Below are positions 17,361-25,329 of a stretch of 64,000 nucleotides of DNA, in pieces. Source of the DNA: Mucilaginibacter sp. 14171R-50 (GTDB lineage: Bacteria; Bacteroidota; Bacteroidia; Sphingobacteriales; Sphingobacteriaceae); contig NZ_CP048115.1 of assembly GCF_010093045.1 (NCBI RefSeq), positions 2,418,001-2,482,000 of the forward strand. Direction: 5' to 3'. Position numbers and translations under genes: made by a program. Position 1 is the stretch's first letter, and each line of letters opens with the position of its first letter. The notes under the pieces were generated by a model. It had not been told where the DNA came from, did not search any database, and saw only the letters and a list, made by a program, of their open reading frames with translations.

Positions 17361-18545
17361 TTATTTCCCCACCGCTCTTTTCACCGCGTTTTGGGCCAGC
17401 GTGCTTTGCGGGGCAAAAAAGGGTTGGGTTTCGGTTTTTGCTTTGCTACTGCGTTTAGATCCTTCGGGGGTGAAGTCGCTTTTTATTTCGTTCTTCACTT
17501 CTTCGCGGGTTTTGTTGAGGCGGGTTTGCGCATCTTCAAGGGCAGCCTTCGCCTCATTAAGCAATGCGTTTTGAGCATGCAGGCGGGCTTTTATTTCCTG
17601 TAGTTTATTTTGTACTTCGCCAGGCTTTTTGGTTAGCTTAAATTTTGATGCAGGCGCTTCTTCTTGCTCATCATCGTCCTGGCCGTCAGGGGCGGGGCTT
17701 ACCGTTTGCACCTTGCCTTCTTTTATGGCCAGCTGCTTGCCTTCGGGGGTGGTGTAGGTGTCGGTAACTGCGGGTTCGCTTAACTCCTCGTCCTGGTAAA
17801 CCTCGGTTCCTTCGGTCATGTCACCGGCGTGGTGCAGAGTGCCTTTGTCTGTGATGGTTTGTTTGTTTACCACCCGCTTAAAAAAGTTCATGATCTTATC
17901 CAGAACGGTGGTGGTGCGTTCAATAAGTTCTCTGTTGTCCATGTTCATATTGCTTTTGTTTGTTAAGATCTTGTTGATGCAGCGCTGGTAAACTGCCGGT
18001 GCCGTATCAGTGTATTTTTTGATTAGTGCGCTGTTGATGATGGTTTCGCTGTAATCTTCAATGCTATCTACAAAACCCATATTAAGCGCCTGGTCGGCAG
18101 TCATCCAGGTGACGGAGTTGATCAAACTATTAACGGTAACCCCGTCCAACCCGGATCTGTCCATGTAGATCTGCGCCAGGCGCGATTGCACTACATTTAA
18201 CATCTGCACATCTTTTAAAAGCTCATCGGCATTACCGCCGCTGCCTACCATTGGTTTGTGTATCATCAGCAGGGCATATTTGCTCATCACAATTTTGCTG
18301 CCCGCCATGGCTACTACCGACGCTGCCGACGCCGCCAGGGCATCTATGTAGGTGGTGACATTACCGGGGTACTTTTTCAGCAGATCGTAAATGGCTATGG
18401 CATCAAAGGCCGAACCACCTACCGAACTGATGTGCACCGCTACATCGGCGCCGGCAGCAGCATCTAATTGTGATTTTACATAGGCGGACGACAGGCTACC
18501 CGAGCCAATGCAATCCGTTTCGGTATCGTATAAGTATATTTTCAT
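17361..18545 (-). CDS. ClpP-like prohead maturation protease fused to scaffold
   Basis: A 394-residue protein. Residues 1-185 form a ClpP-type serine protease: SVGGSAFDA around residue 41, catalytic Ser in AASAASVVAMAG (Ser76) and His96 in MIHKP. The C-terminal half is highly charged, with a long coiled coil (KLQEIKARLHAQNALLNEAK) and a basic tail, as expected for an internal scaffold cleaved during maturation. It acts within the prohead to trim scaffold and capsid. It directly precedes the capsid gene. Confidence 0.85.
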   Translation of the reverse strand: MKIYLYDTETDCIGSGSLSSAYVKSQLDAAAGADVAVHISSVGGSAFDAIAIYDLLKKYPGNVTTYIDALAASAASVVAMAGSKIVMSKYALLMIHKPMVGSGGNADELLKDVQMLNVVQSRLAQIYMDRSGLDGVTVNSLINSVTWMTADQALNMGFVDSIEDYSETIINSALIKKYTDTAPAVYQRCINKILTNKSNMNMDNRELIERTTTVLDKIMNFFKRVVNKQTITDKGTLHHAGDMTEGTEVYQDEELSEPAVTDTYTTPEGKQLAIKEGKVQTVSPAPDGQDDDEQEEAPASKFKLTKKPGEVQNKLQEIKARLHAQNALLNEAKAALEDAQTRLNKTREEVKNEIKSDFTPEGSKRSSKAKTETQPFFAPQSTLAQNAVKRAVGK

Positions 18546-18698
18546 GTTTTGTTTTTAGTCGCGGGAAGTCGGGATGTCCGAACGTCCGGAAGATCATTAG
18601 AAGCAGTATGAAGCCCGATTGGTTTTAAATGCCGGTTGGCATATTCAAAGGTCGGGATAATTGTTTTTTGTTTTGGTCACAGTAGTTTGTCAGTGGTG

Positions 18699-19160
18699 TT
18701 TTTTATCGTCATCCCGAACTTGTTTCGGGATCTCATAGTACGAGTAATCCGTACGACGTTAACTTTTTCAAGAGAGCTGCTGAAACAAGTTCAGCATGAC
18801 CTGGCGTTAGAACTATACAAATATCGGCACTATTATCGATTGCGATGGTGACATTACTTTGTCAGTAGTTCTTGTCATGGTGAGCTTGCCGAACCATTAG
18901 TCGCTTTACTAAGTCTTCGACAGGCTCAGACTGACAAATGTGATGAACCGAACTATACAAATATCGGGACTATAATTGATTGAAGTGGTGACAGTACTTT
19001 GTCAGTAGTTCTTGTCATGGTGAGCTTGCCGAACCATTAGTCGCTTTGCTAAGTCTTCGACAGGCTCAAACTGACAAAATTTGTGACGACCGAACTATAC
19101 AAATATCGGGACTATTATTGATTGCAATGGTGACAGTACTTTGTCAGTACTTAACATTTT
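18699..19160. repeat. REP-like palindromes with a ~140-bp iterated unit
   Basis: The 645-bp gap 18546-19190 holds no gene. ATCCCGAA...TTCGGGAT (18711-18731) and TGCTGAA...TTCAGCA (18778-18796) are palindromes. Then a unit starting AACTATACAAATATCGG occurs at 18811, 18951 and 19093 (spacing 140 and 142 bp). Two full units each enclose a palindromic segment with GTGAGCTTGCCGAAC and CTTCGACAGGCTCA. The third copy stops near 19149. Repeats of this type are dispersed in Bacteroidota chromosomes; function unknown. Confidence 0.8.
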
Positions 19161-19190
19161 CGCAACAGGCACCCTAATCGCCGCACTCTC

Positions 19191-19478
19191 TTACTCCGAA
19201 AAGCAATTCAATGCCCGCCAAATGGTACGCTCGTCTTTTTCAAACTTTACTTCGGCCTCCAACACCGCCTGGTTTTTGCTGATGCCGCGGGTTTGTACTT
19301 GGGCGTTTACCCACAGGTAAATTTCGCGGTAGGTGAATACTTTAGTGGTGATAAACCCGGCCTTATACATAGCCGAGAAGATCCCCTCGTCGAAAAGTGT
19401 GTTTGCTGTTTGGATATTTAGCCCCCCAGCCCCCTGAAGGGGGAGTTTTTGAGAGGTAGTTTTATTAGTTTCGCTCAT
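19191..19478 (-). CDS. Small protein of unknown function with embedded repeat
   Basis: A 95-residue soluble protein. Residues about 11-21 (KLPLQGAGGLN) are encoded by the GC-rich repeat at 19421-19446, so either the repeat inserted in frame or the true start lies downstream. The rest is helical (VFTYREIYLWVNAQVQTRG, then DERTIWRALNCF) and might form a helix-turn-helix, but this is not certain. It lies between the tape measure and the prohead protease. No family recognised. Confidence 0.55.
   Translation of the reverse strand: MSETNKTTSQKLPLQGAGGLNIQTANTLFDEGIFSAMYKAGFITTKVFTYREIYLWVNAQVQTRGISKNQAVLEAEVKFEKDERTIWRALNCFSE
19421..19446. repeat. GC-rich palindromic repeat, copy 3
   Basis: GCCCCCCAGCCCCCTGAAGG plus GGGAG, inside the 5' part of the 95-residue gene. 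It is inverted relative to copy 4, 48 bp away. Confidence 0.6.
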
Positions 19479-19493
19479 ATTTTTAAAATTTTG

Positions 19494-19520
19494 TTCCCCC
19501 TTCAGGGGGTTAGGGGGCTT
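19494..19520. repeat. GC-rich palindromic repeat, copy 4
   Basis: Reads TTCCCCCTTCAGGGGGTTAG then GGGGCTT. It lies just beyond the 3' end of the tape measure gene and pairs with copy 3 as an inverted couple. Confidence 0.6.
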
Positions 19521-19523
19521 CGT

Positions 19524-21938
19524 CTACAAATTCACCCTGTTAACCGTTTGGGCCAGTATATTCTGCTGGTTGTTAACGTCTTTCACATCCACATAAATAG
19601 GGGGGAAGTTATTGATCATCTGGTAGGCCATGGTGTTGGCCAGCTCTTTTACATCGTTAACAGGTTGGCTATAGTAGCGGTTGGCGTTGCCGCCGTCGGT
19701 AAATATGCCGCCTATGGCATAGCCGCGGCCGGTGTTAGGTACCGAAAAATCCCTGCCGCCATGCGCCACGTTTATAGCGCTTACCAAATTACGAGCCCAG
19801 GGGTTACGCATCGCTTCCGACACTACCACCGCCTCGCCGCTGCGCAGGTAGGCGTTGGTGTTATCGGTACGGCTATAACCGGGCAGCAACGCACCACGAC
19901 CATCAGATACGAACCGGCCGCCTTTGGCAAACGCCGGTGGTTTTTGGGCTACAATGGTGGCTATCTGCAAAGCGGTTGAGGCTATAATGCCGGGGATAAC
20001 AAATGGCGCCAACACGCCCGTTTGCGCGGTTGCCTTGGTAACCGCCAGCGCGCCGTTCACTACTGCCTGCAGTACCGACATGCGCTGCTCAGCCTTGAAT
20101 GCCTTTACCTTTTCCTGGGCCTCTTTTTTTTGGTATTTATCCTCAATGGCTTTGCGCTGCGTTTCGGTGAGGTTTTTATTGCTTAGCTCGCCGGCCTTGT
20201 CTTTTTCCAGCCCCTTTATTTTGGCATCGCTTGCGGATTTGATGTTGTTACCAATGATAGAGAAAGCTTTATCTGCCACCTGCTGGGCAGTGTTCAGGGC
20301 AAAATCCTTGCGCTGCTGCTCGTACTTTTGAGCTAACTCCGTTTGGGCCTGTTGGCTTTTTTCCTTTATTTCTTTTATTTTTTCTTCGTTACCCTGGGCC
20401 TGGAAAATCTCGAAAGCAAATTTATCCTCTATCAGCTTTTTCTCGGCCTCAAACTGTTTCCATGGTAGTATGGCTTTTTTTACATTTTTCTCGTCCTGTT
20501 CAATACCCTTTTTCCGGCTTTCAGCTTCTGCTACTTGTTTTGAATGTTCCAAAGTAGCCTGCATGTCCCGTTTGATAAACTCATTGGTCATCTTGCCTAT
20601 AGACTGATGATATTGTTCCTGCAGTTCGCGGCTTTTTTTATTGTATTCGGCCTGGTTAATAAGTTTCTTATTGATTTGCTTATCCAGCAAGGCCATTTCC
20701 TGGTCGTAAGCTTTTTTATCGGACTGAATAGTTTCCGTTAACGTTTTGGCATGTGCAGCCATTAGTTGTTCGCCACTGGGCGCATCCGGTTTGGGCGATT
20801 TAGGTTCGTTGCGTTTTGACGGAACGGATATTTTAATCTCGTTAACAGAATACATGTTTAAGGTTTTCTTAGTTTCATTTATTCGTTTGATAATAGGTTT
20901 TGCTTTAGCTTCAAAATCTTTAGAACCTGCATCCAATTTATCAAGTTCTTTTTGTTGATTGGCTAACTGTATTTCCCAATATGATTTATCGCGAGCCTTA
21001 TTCAAATCAGGTTTTGGTGCATATCTTACGAGGGACTCAGATAAAGTTTTATCAAGTAAACTTATCTTTTTCAGAATGTCTGCATCTTTTTTGGCAACTT
21101 CTGTAAAGGCTTTTTCTGCGGGCTTTCGCACATCAATATAACCTTCGCTTCCTTCAACATAGCCGGCTCCTGTGCTATAACCTAATTGTTTGAAAGGTTC
21201 TTTGCTTTTTCTCTTTCCCGTTCTGAAATCTTCTACTAATCGCTTCTTTTCATCATATTCGGGTTTTAATGTCAGTCGCTGTTTCACTAAATCAACTCTT
21301 TGAGATTGGATTGCTTCTTCCATTGCCTTTCTATTTAAAGAAGCCGTATACTCATTTAATAAACCAATTCCTTCCTTTGTTTTGATGTTTTCAAGTGTCA
21401 GGTTGTTTAAGTATTGAGGTGAAAGGTTATTCAGTTGTTTAACGGCCTCTAATTTGTTTTCTTTAGATAGTGTATCACTATTGGCAATATTAACCAACAT
21501 CCCTAATTGGGATATTTCATCAGATACGTTGGTTATATACGAGGCCATTACATCTTTGTAAGTTCTTAATGCTTCAGCGGCTTCTTTCGTTTTATCTGAT
21601 TGAAACATATCGCTTAAAAAGTCAAGCACCTGCGGACCGTATGTTGTTATGAGGGTAAAAGCTACTGAGGCAACATTTGTCCAGCTTTTAAATACGTCGC
21701 TTGCCGTTTTGATAACCTTTTTACAGGTATCGTAAGTTTCGTATAATTCTTTAACTACCCCTTTAATTTTTGTGCCCCAAGTTACACTTTCCCTATTTTG
21801 ATTATTGTATTTTATTATTTCCTTATTAACATTATCTATTGAAGATTTTAAACTATCAAAGGCAGCTTTGTATTGCGGGATTTGATTTAAACTGTCGGCG
21901 TTGATATTAATATCAACATTGATTTTTTGATCTGACAT
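19524..21938 (-). CDS. Phage tail tape measure protein (intact copy)
   Basis: An 804-residue protein that sets tail length and is ejected ahead of DNA. The N-terminal signature (SDQKINVDININADSLNQ) and Ser/Asn-rich helices run to about residue 110. A hydrophobic segment (about 90-108), a long charged coiled-coil region (about 380-600, for example KAKVKA-like KEAQEKVKAFKAEQ) and a helical membrane-like patch follow. The typical C-terminus has AKGGRFVSDGRGALLPGYS and SGEAVVVSEAMRNPWARN. Five degenerate copies of its N-terminal region lie just upstream (22.7-25.25 kb). Confidence 0.85.
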   Translation of the reverse strand: MSDQKINVDININADSLNQIPQYKAAFDSLKSSIDNVNKEIIKYNNQNRESVTWGTKIKGVVKELYETYDTCKKVIKTASDVFKSWTNVASVAFTLITTYGPQVLDFLSDMFQSDKTKEAAEALRTYKDVMASYITNVSDEISQLGMLVNIANSDTLSKENKLEAVKQLNNLSPQYLNNLTLENIKTKEGIGLLNEYTASLNRKAMEEAIQSQRVDLVKQRLTLKPEYDEKKRLVEDFRTGKRKSKEPFKQLGYSTGAGYVEGSEGYIDVRKPAEKAFTEVAKKDADILKKISLLDKTLSESLVRYAPKPDLNKARDKSYWEIQLANQQKELDKLDAGSKDFEAKAKPIIKRINETKKTLNMYSVNEIKISVPSKRNEPKSPKPDAPSGEQLMAAHAKTLTETIQSDKKAYDQEMALLDKQINKKLINQAEYNKKSRELQEQYHQSIGKMTNEFIKRDMQATLEHSKQVAEAESRKKGIEQDEKNVKKAILPWKQFEAEKKLIEDKFAFEIFQAQGNEEKIKEIKEKSQQAQTELAQKYEQQRKDFALNTAQQVADKAFSIIGNNIKSASDAKIKGLEKDKAGELSNKNLTETQRKAIEDKYQKKEAQEKVKAFKAEQRMSVLQAVVNGALAVTKATAQTGVLAPFVIPGIIASTALQIATIVAQKPPAFAKGGRFVSDGRGALLPGYSRTDNTNAYLRSGEAVVVSEAMRNPWARNLVSAINVAHGGRDFSVPNTGRGYAIGGIFTDGGNANRYYSQPVNDVKELANTMAYQMINNFPPIYVDVKDVNNQQNILAQTVNRVNL

Positions 21939-21994
21939 GTATTTATGATTTATATTCTATTTGGCATAATTATTAAGTAAAAAGCAAGTGCTTC

Positions 21995-22597
21995 TTATTT
22001 AATAGACGTTATTTTATTGCTTGCAAAAAATGGATCTACATACACCAGGCTATCAGCTAAAGTGTAACCATCAGGTAGTTCAGTGTTGCTAAATTCGAAG
22101 CGATAAATCTTTTTATTAGGCTTAAGTGCATAAAATGTAGCATAATATAATTTATCCTGGTTAAGCGGCTTTAAACGTGTTATCAAGGCAGCTTGATATT
22201 CTCCAAGAACTGTAACTTTGCTTTTTAAAATTTCCTTGGTATCAAAATACGACATAAGGTATGTTAGATATGGCTTTGAATTTGGGTTTCGGGCAACTTT
22301 TAAAAAAAGCATACGTTGATCCGGCGACATCATAATAATATCCTTGACTTCTTCTTCTGTCATGGGCCTTATCATTCGCAAGGCCGCAATTGCGGTTTCT
22401 TTATTTTTTGAGCCTATTGAGGCATTTGAGGCATACACTTTATCTCCCCGTTCAAATCCTTCTGTTTTAAATGTATAAATATAAACGGCGTAAAGCCTTT
22501 GGAAATTAAGATAGATAAGCAACCCTATTGCCAAAACAATAAGAGAGATATATACCGATCTTAAAAGGAGCTTAGAATTTTTAGAGTTATTCATCAC
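21995..22597 (-). CDS. Membrane-anchored accessory protein of unknown function
   Basis: A 200-residue protein with one N-terminal membrane anchor (SVYISLIVLAIGLLIYLNF, about residues 14-32) and a polar domain likely outside the inner membrane. It lies immediately upstream of the tape measure in the same direction, in an AT-rich accessory segment. The sequence before its start (22628-22660) nearly repeats that before the lipoprotein gene at 25905. No family recognised. Its position suggests a host-interaction or exclusion gene carried by the phage (inference). Confidence 0.65.
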   Translation of the reverse strand: MMNNSKNSKLLLRSVYISLIVLAIGLLIYLNFQRLYAVYIYTFKTEGFERGDKVYASNASIGSKNKETAIAALRMIRPMTEEEVKDIIMMSPDQRMLFLKVARNPNSKPYLTYLMSYFDTKEILKSKVTVLGEYQAALITRLKPLNQDKLYYATFYALKPNKKIYRFEFSNTELPDGYTLADSLVYVDPFFASNKITSIK

Positions 22598-22629
22598 AAT
22601 AGATTATTTAATACCATAATTTAGTTTTT

Positions 22630-22660
22630 GCTAATTTTATTGGTAAATATAAAGATGCGA
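22630..22660 (-). promoter_or_regulatory. Shared upstream sequence of accessory genes, copy 1
   Basis: TTTTGCTAATTTTATTGGTA followed by AAT (plus-strand reading) recurs at 25930-25955 with nearly the same bases. Both copies lie just upstream of minus-strand accessory genes, suggesting a common promoter or recombination joint. Confidence 0.45.
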
Positions 22661-22686
22661 TTTAGTAAAAGCAAATAAGTTTTTGA

Positions 22687-23168
22687 TTATGCGAGATTTG
22701 GTTTTGGCATTTTTAAAAATTGATTTTTAAAGTTTAAAACCGTTGCGTTTAAGGAGTCTTTACCGGTAAATAATGCTTTGGCAAAGTTTAATATTTCGGG
22801 AAGGAAAGCGGTAATAATAGCAAGGCCCCTGTTAAGCTTACAGCTAATGCTTTTAATTCTATTTTAAATGCTTTAAGAATGCCTATCCCAGTTGAGAAAA
22901 CGTTTAAGGTCTTAGTGAATTTTTCATCTATATCTTCACCAATAGTTGTGGCCTCCTTATTTTGACTATTAAGTTTACTTAATGAATCTGTGTATTTGGA
23001 TAAATTTTTATCAAGTGCGTTTAGATTGTTTGAAAATGAATTCAGTGGTTGTGACAAGTTATTAACTGAATTACGGAAAGAATCAAAAGAATGAGTGTAT
23101 TTGTCTATTTGTTTTTGCCCGTCATCGTTGATTATCACATCAACTGACATTTTGTTATCGTTCGCCAT
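22687..23168 (-). pseudogene. Truncated tape measure N-terminal copy A (frameshifted)
   Basis: The open frame 23168-22788 encodes 126 residues starting MANDNKMSVDVIINDDGQKQ, a diverged version of the tape measure N-terminus, followed by helices (QPLNSFSNNLNALDKNLSKY). A one-base frameshift near the CCCC run at 22826-22829 leads into a second frame (IITAFLPEILNFAKALFTG) that runs to 22687 and matches the hydrophobic region of the intact protein. No tape measure C-terminus follows. Its start lies 32 bp from a tiny divergent gene. Confidence 0.7.
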
Positions 23169-23200
23169 GTTAGTATAATTGTTTTATTTAAAAGAAGAAT

Positions 23201-23359
23201 ATGAGAAAATTGAGATTTAAAACTTTTGGTGGAATTTCGAAGGATGAGAAACTTGCAGATTTTATTAACGAAAATAATATCAAACAGGAAGATATACTTC
23301 AAATTGTATGTAAAACCGGGAACGGTGATTTTAGCCTCTTTTACTATACCAAAGAATAG
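23201..23359 (+). CDS. Tiny paralogous protein 1 divergent from tape measure copy A
   Basis: 52 residues starting MRKLRFKTFGGISKDEKLAD and containing FINENNIKQEDI, ending in an aromatic-rich strand (FSLFYY). It is clearly homologous to the proteins at 24978 and, more distantly, 23577. It starts 32 bp from the start of copy A on the other strand, preceded by AAAAGAAGAA. The pattern (short strand, helix with ENNI, strand, FYY) loosely recalls small Cse60-type phage/spore proteins, but no family can be claimed. Conservation in three copies argues that it is real. Confidence 0.6.
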   Translation: MRKLRFKTFGGISKDEKLADFINENNIKQEDILQIVCKTGNGDFSLFYYTKE

Positions 23360-23416
23360 TAATCTTTATCTAACTGTTCTTTAGTATCAGATGTTGAAAT
23401 TTGTGCCAAATGGCAT

Positions 23417-23554
23417 TTAATTGGCTTTAAATAGCTGCGATAGCCCACTTATCGGGTTACGTAAGCTATCAAAATGATTTAACGTAGTATCTATTTGTTT
23501 CTGTCCATCACCAGATACGGTAACATCGACAGAAATTTTATTATCATTGGCCAT
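23417..23554 (-). pseudogene. Truncated tape measure N-terminal copy B
   Basis: 45 residues (MANDNKISVDVTVSGDGQKQ, then IDTTLNHFDSLRNPISGLSQ) that match copy A and end at a stop where the intact protein would continue. Its start is 22 bp from tiny protein 2 on the opposite strand. Confidence 0.65.
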
Positions 23555-23576
23555 ATTAATATTTAAAGAAAAAATT

Positions 23577-23714
23577 ATGAAAGAATTAAACGTAAAAGCT
23601 TTTCGTATCCGACAAGATCTGATAGAATTTGTTAAGGAGTTTAATATTAAAAGAGAAGATATTTTAATTATTACCGAAGCATTAGGTGGGCCGACACTAT
23701 GGTATTATGCATAA
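23577..23714 (+). CDS. Tiny paralogous protein 2
   Basis: 45 residues starting MKELNVKAFRIRQDLIEFVK, then EFNIKREDILIITE and a C-terminal LWYYA. It aligns with tiny proteins 1 and 3 (FVxEFNIxxEDIL against FINENNIKQEDIL) but lacks the SKDEKLA segment, so it is a shorter variant. It is divergent from copy B with a 22-bp spacer. Confidence 0.55.
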   Translation: MKELNVKAFRIRQDLIEFVKEFNIKREDILIITEALGGPTLWYYA

Positions 23715-23734
23715 CTTGAAAATGAAGTTGTAGG

Positions 23735-23945
23735 TGTGATAAGCTATTTATTGAGCTGCGTAAGCTATCAAACTATTTAACGTAGTTGTTAATCTCCAGA
23801 TGTGCCTTTAAACTATCGGCAAATTCCGGTAGCTTATGTTAAGGCCAATCACCGAACTCTTTAAATTATCGAGCGCTTCTTTATATTTTTTGGCTCTCTC
23901 AATATCATCGTTAGTAATACCAATATTTTGTGAATCTGTATTCAT
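23735..23945 (-). pseudogene. Decayed tape measure N-terminal copy C
   Basis: From 23945 a 45-codon frame (MNTDSQNIGITNDDIERAKK, then YKEALDNLKSSVIG) resembles residues 24-40 of the intact protein (YKAAFDSLKSSID). Beyond its stop, the DNA to about 23735 still matches copy B (FDSLRSSINSLSH in another frame). It looks like two fused remnants. The lipoprotein gene at 24042 starts 97 bp beyond its start, on the other strand. Confidence 0.5.
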
Positions 23946-24041
23946 ATTATATGTTAATTATGTTATTTGGAATATTAGTTTTAGTATGATTAGGTATATG
24001 CCAATTATATTAGCATTTTTAAAAGAAATAAACCTTATCAG

Positions 24042-24701
24042 ATGAGATGTATTAAACCACTTTTAGCTGTTGTATTAAGTATCACACTATTTGGATGCCA
24101 AAATCAAACTAAAGAAAAAGCCATAAACGCAAATAAAAATGTTCAGACCCAGGATACTAAAGCTGACTCTGATTTGCGTCCGAAAGATCAGATCTATTTT
24201 TTAAATAAGGTTCGTGCCGAATCTGATTATAGTATCACTTCAAACTCAATAAAAAAGGATGCACATATAGAAGATTTTAATAAGTATGCAAAAGATACCC
24301 TCAAAGAATTTAAAAACTGGGAGTTTATTGTTGATGAAGTTAATGATAATAGGTCTGATGCAAACACTATAAGTCAAATATTTGGGTGGGATGAAAATCC
24401 CATTTATAACTTGAAAGTGGTTTCCCCTATAAAAGTTGACAATTCTGTTGACACTATCGCTATTGATAACAGGGTTAACTTCACCTATACTATTCCAAAG
24501 TTGCCCAAAGGCGCGCCGCTAAAAAAGCAATTAACACTTATTAAAGACTTGAACAAGGGCGACACCATAATAGTATCTGGCGCAGTTACTCACTTTAATA
24601 ATAAAGGGAAGATAGATTTTGCAACCTTTTATGACCAAGACCTTCCATGGAATATTGACCTTATGGTTAGTGATATTTGGAAAAAAGGGAAACATCAATA
24701 A
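24042..24701 (+). CDS. Lipoprotein of unknown function (related to the one at 25330)
   Basis: A 219-residue protein with a lipoprotein signal (LLAVVLSITLFGC, Cys19). The C-terminal half contains NKGDTIIVSGAV and NWEFIVDEVN, matching KKGDEVLISGNIV and NWVAIVNEIE of the lipoprotein at 25330-25905. The two therefore belong to one family, perhaps with an OB-like beta-barrel (the GDxIxVSG pattern). Strand is opposite to the phage late genes, and the AT content is high. Its position among tape measure fragments suggests a superinfection exclusion role by analogy with Ltp-type phage lipoproteins that act on tape measure proteins; this is a hypothesis. Confidence 0.7.
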   Translation: MRCIKPLLAVVLSITLFGCQNQTKEKAINANKNVQTQDTKADSDLRPKDQIYFLNKVRAESDYSITSNSIKKDAHIEDFNKYAKDTLKEFKNWEFIVDEVNDNRSDANTISQIFGWDENPIYNLKVVSPIKVDNSVDTIAIDNRVNFTYTIPKLPKGAPLKKQLTLIKDLNKGDTIIVSGAVTHFNNKGKIDFATFYDQDLPWNIDLMVSDIWKKGKHQ

Positions 24702-24771
24702 GACAACAGCATTTTTAGATAGGTTGCAAAGAAAACTATTGCCCGGTTTTAGGACGAAGTTGCAAACTTCG

Positions 24772-24945
24772 ACCAGTGGGGGGACAAATTCTTATTCAAA
24801 GTGTTTATGTTACCTGAAAATGAATTTAAAAGCTGAGATAGGCTATTGACAGCACTTCGCAAAGCATTAAATGAATTTATGTATTTGTTAACATTGTTTT
24901 GACGTCAATGCTAATATTAATAGAAATTTTGTCGTCGTCTGCCAT
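24772..24945 (-). pseudogene. Truncated tape measure N-terminal copy D (frameshifted)
   Basis: Starts MADDDKISINISIDV, then shifts frame and continues as NKYINSFNALRSAVNSLSQ and LLNSFSGNINTLNKNLS, matching copy A closely, and ends near 24772. Its start is 32 bp from tiny protein 3. Confidence 0.65.
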
Positions 24946-24977
24946 GTCATTTATTATTATTGATAAATAAAAAAGTT

Positions 24978-25133
24978 ATGAGAAAATTAATATTTAAAGA
25001 GTTTTCAGGTTGGTCGAAAGAAGAGAAACTTGCAAATTTTGTTAACGAGAATAACATTCAGCAAAAAGATATTTTAAATGTTATATATCGGACACTTGCA
25101 GGAGATATAGTGATTTTTTATTACATAGAATAG
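24978..25133 (+). CDS. Tiny paralogous protein 3
   Basis: 51 residues starting MRKLIFKEFSGWSKEEKLAN, then FVNENNIQQKDILNVIY and a C-terminal VIFYYIE. It is over half identical to tiny protein 1 by eye. Again it starts back to back with a tape measure N-terminal copy (D), with the same 32-bp spacer as pair A. The repeated arrangement is the main evidence that both genes are real units. Confidence 0.6.
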   Translation: MRKLIFKEFSGWSKEEKLANFVNENNIQQKDILNVIYRTLAGDIVIFYYIE

Positions 25134-25156
25134 TACGCTGGGTGGGTAAATAATAG

Positions 25157-25243
25157 TCCAAAGGCTGCTTTGTATTGAGGGATTTGATTTAAACTGTCGG
25201 CGTTGATATTAATATCAACAGTAATTTTTGATCTGATATATTA
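25157..25243 (-). pseudogene. Tape measure N-terminal copy E (start codon lost)
   Basis: The DNA is nearly identical to bases 21850-21938 of the intact tape measure (DININADSLNQIPQYKAAF). The ATG has become ATA and one A is missing from an A run, shifting the frame. Upstream TTGGCATAAT is also shared. It is the closest relative of the intact copy among the five. Confidence 0.7.
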
Positions 25244-25329
25244 TTATGTATTAAATGCCTATTGGCATAATTTAATGGAAAATATAAGCCGCAATGCGGT
25301 TTATTACAAATTGGTTAATACGTTTATTT

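Noticed and set aside
18811..19149. CRISPR array
   Set aside because: Unit length (~140 bp) and variable palindromes do not fit short repeats with unique spacers, and no cas gene is present.
19449..19979. 176-residue plus-strand frame opposite the tape measure C-terminus
   Set aside because: Shadow of the tape measure gene; composition follows the complementary codons.
23836..24045. 69-residue hydrophobic plus-strand frame
   Set aside because: It is the antisense of tape measure remnant C; hydrophobicity comes from the reverse complement of a Lys/Asn-rich coiled coil.
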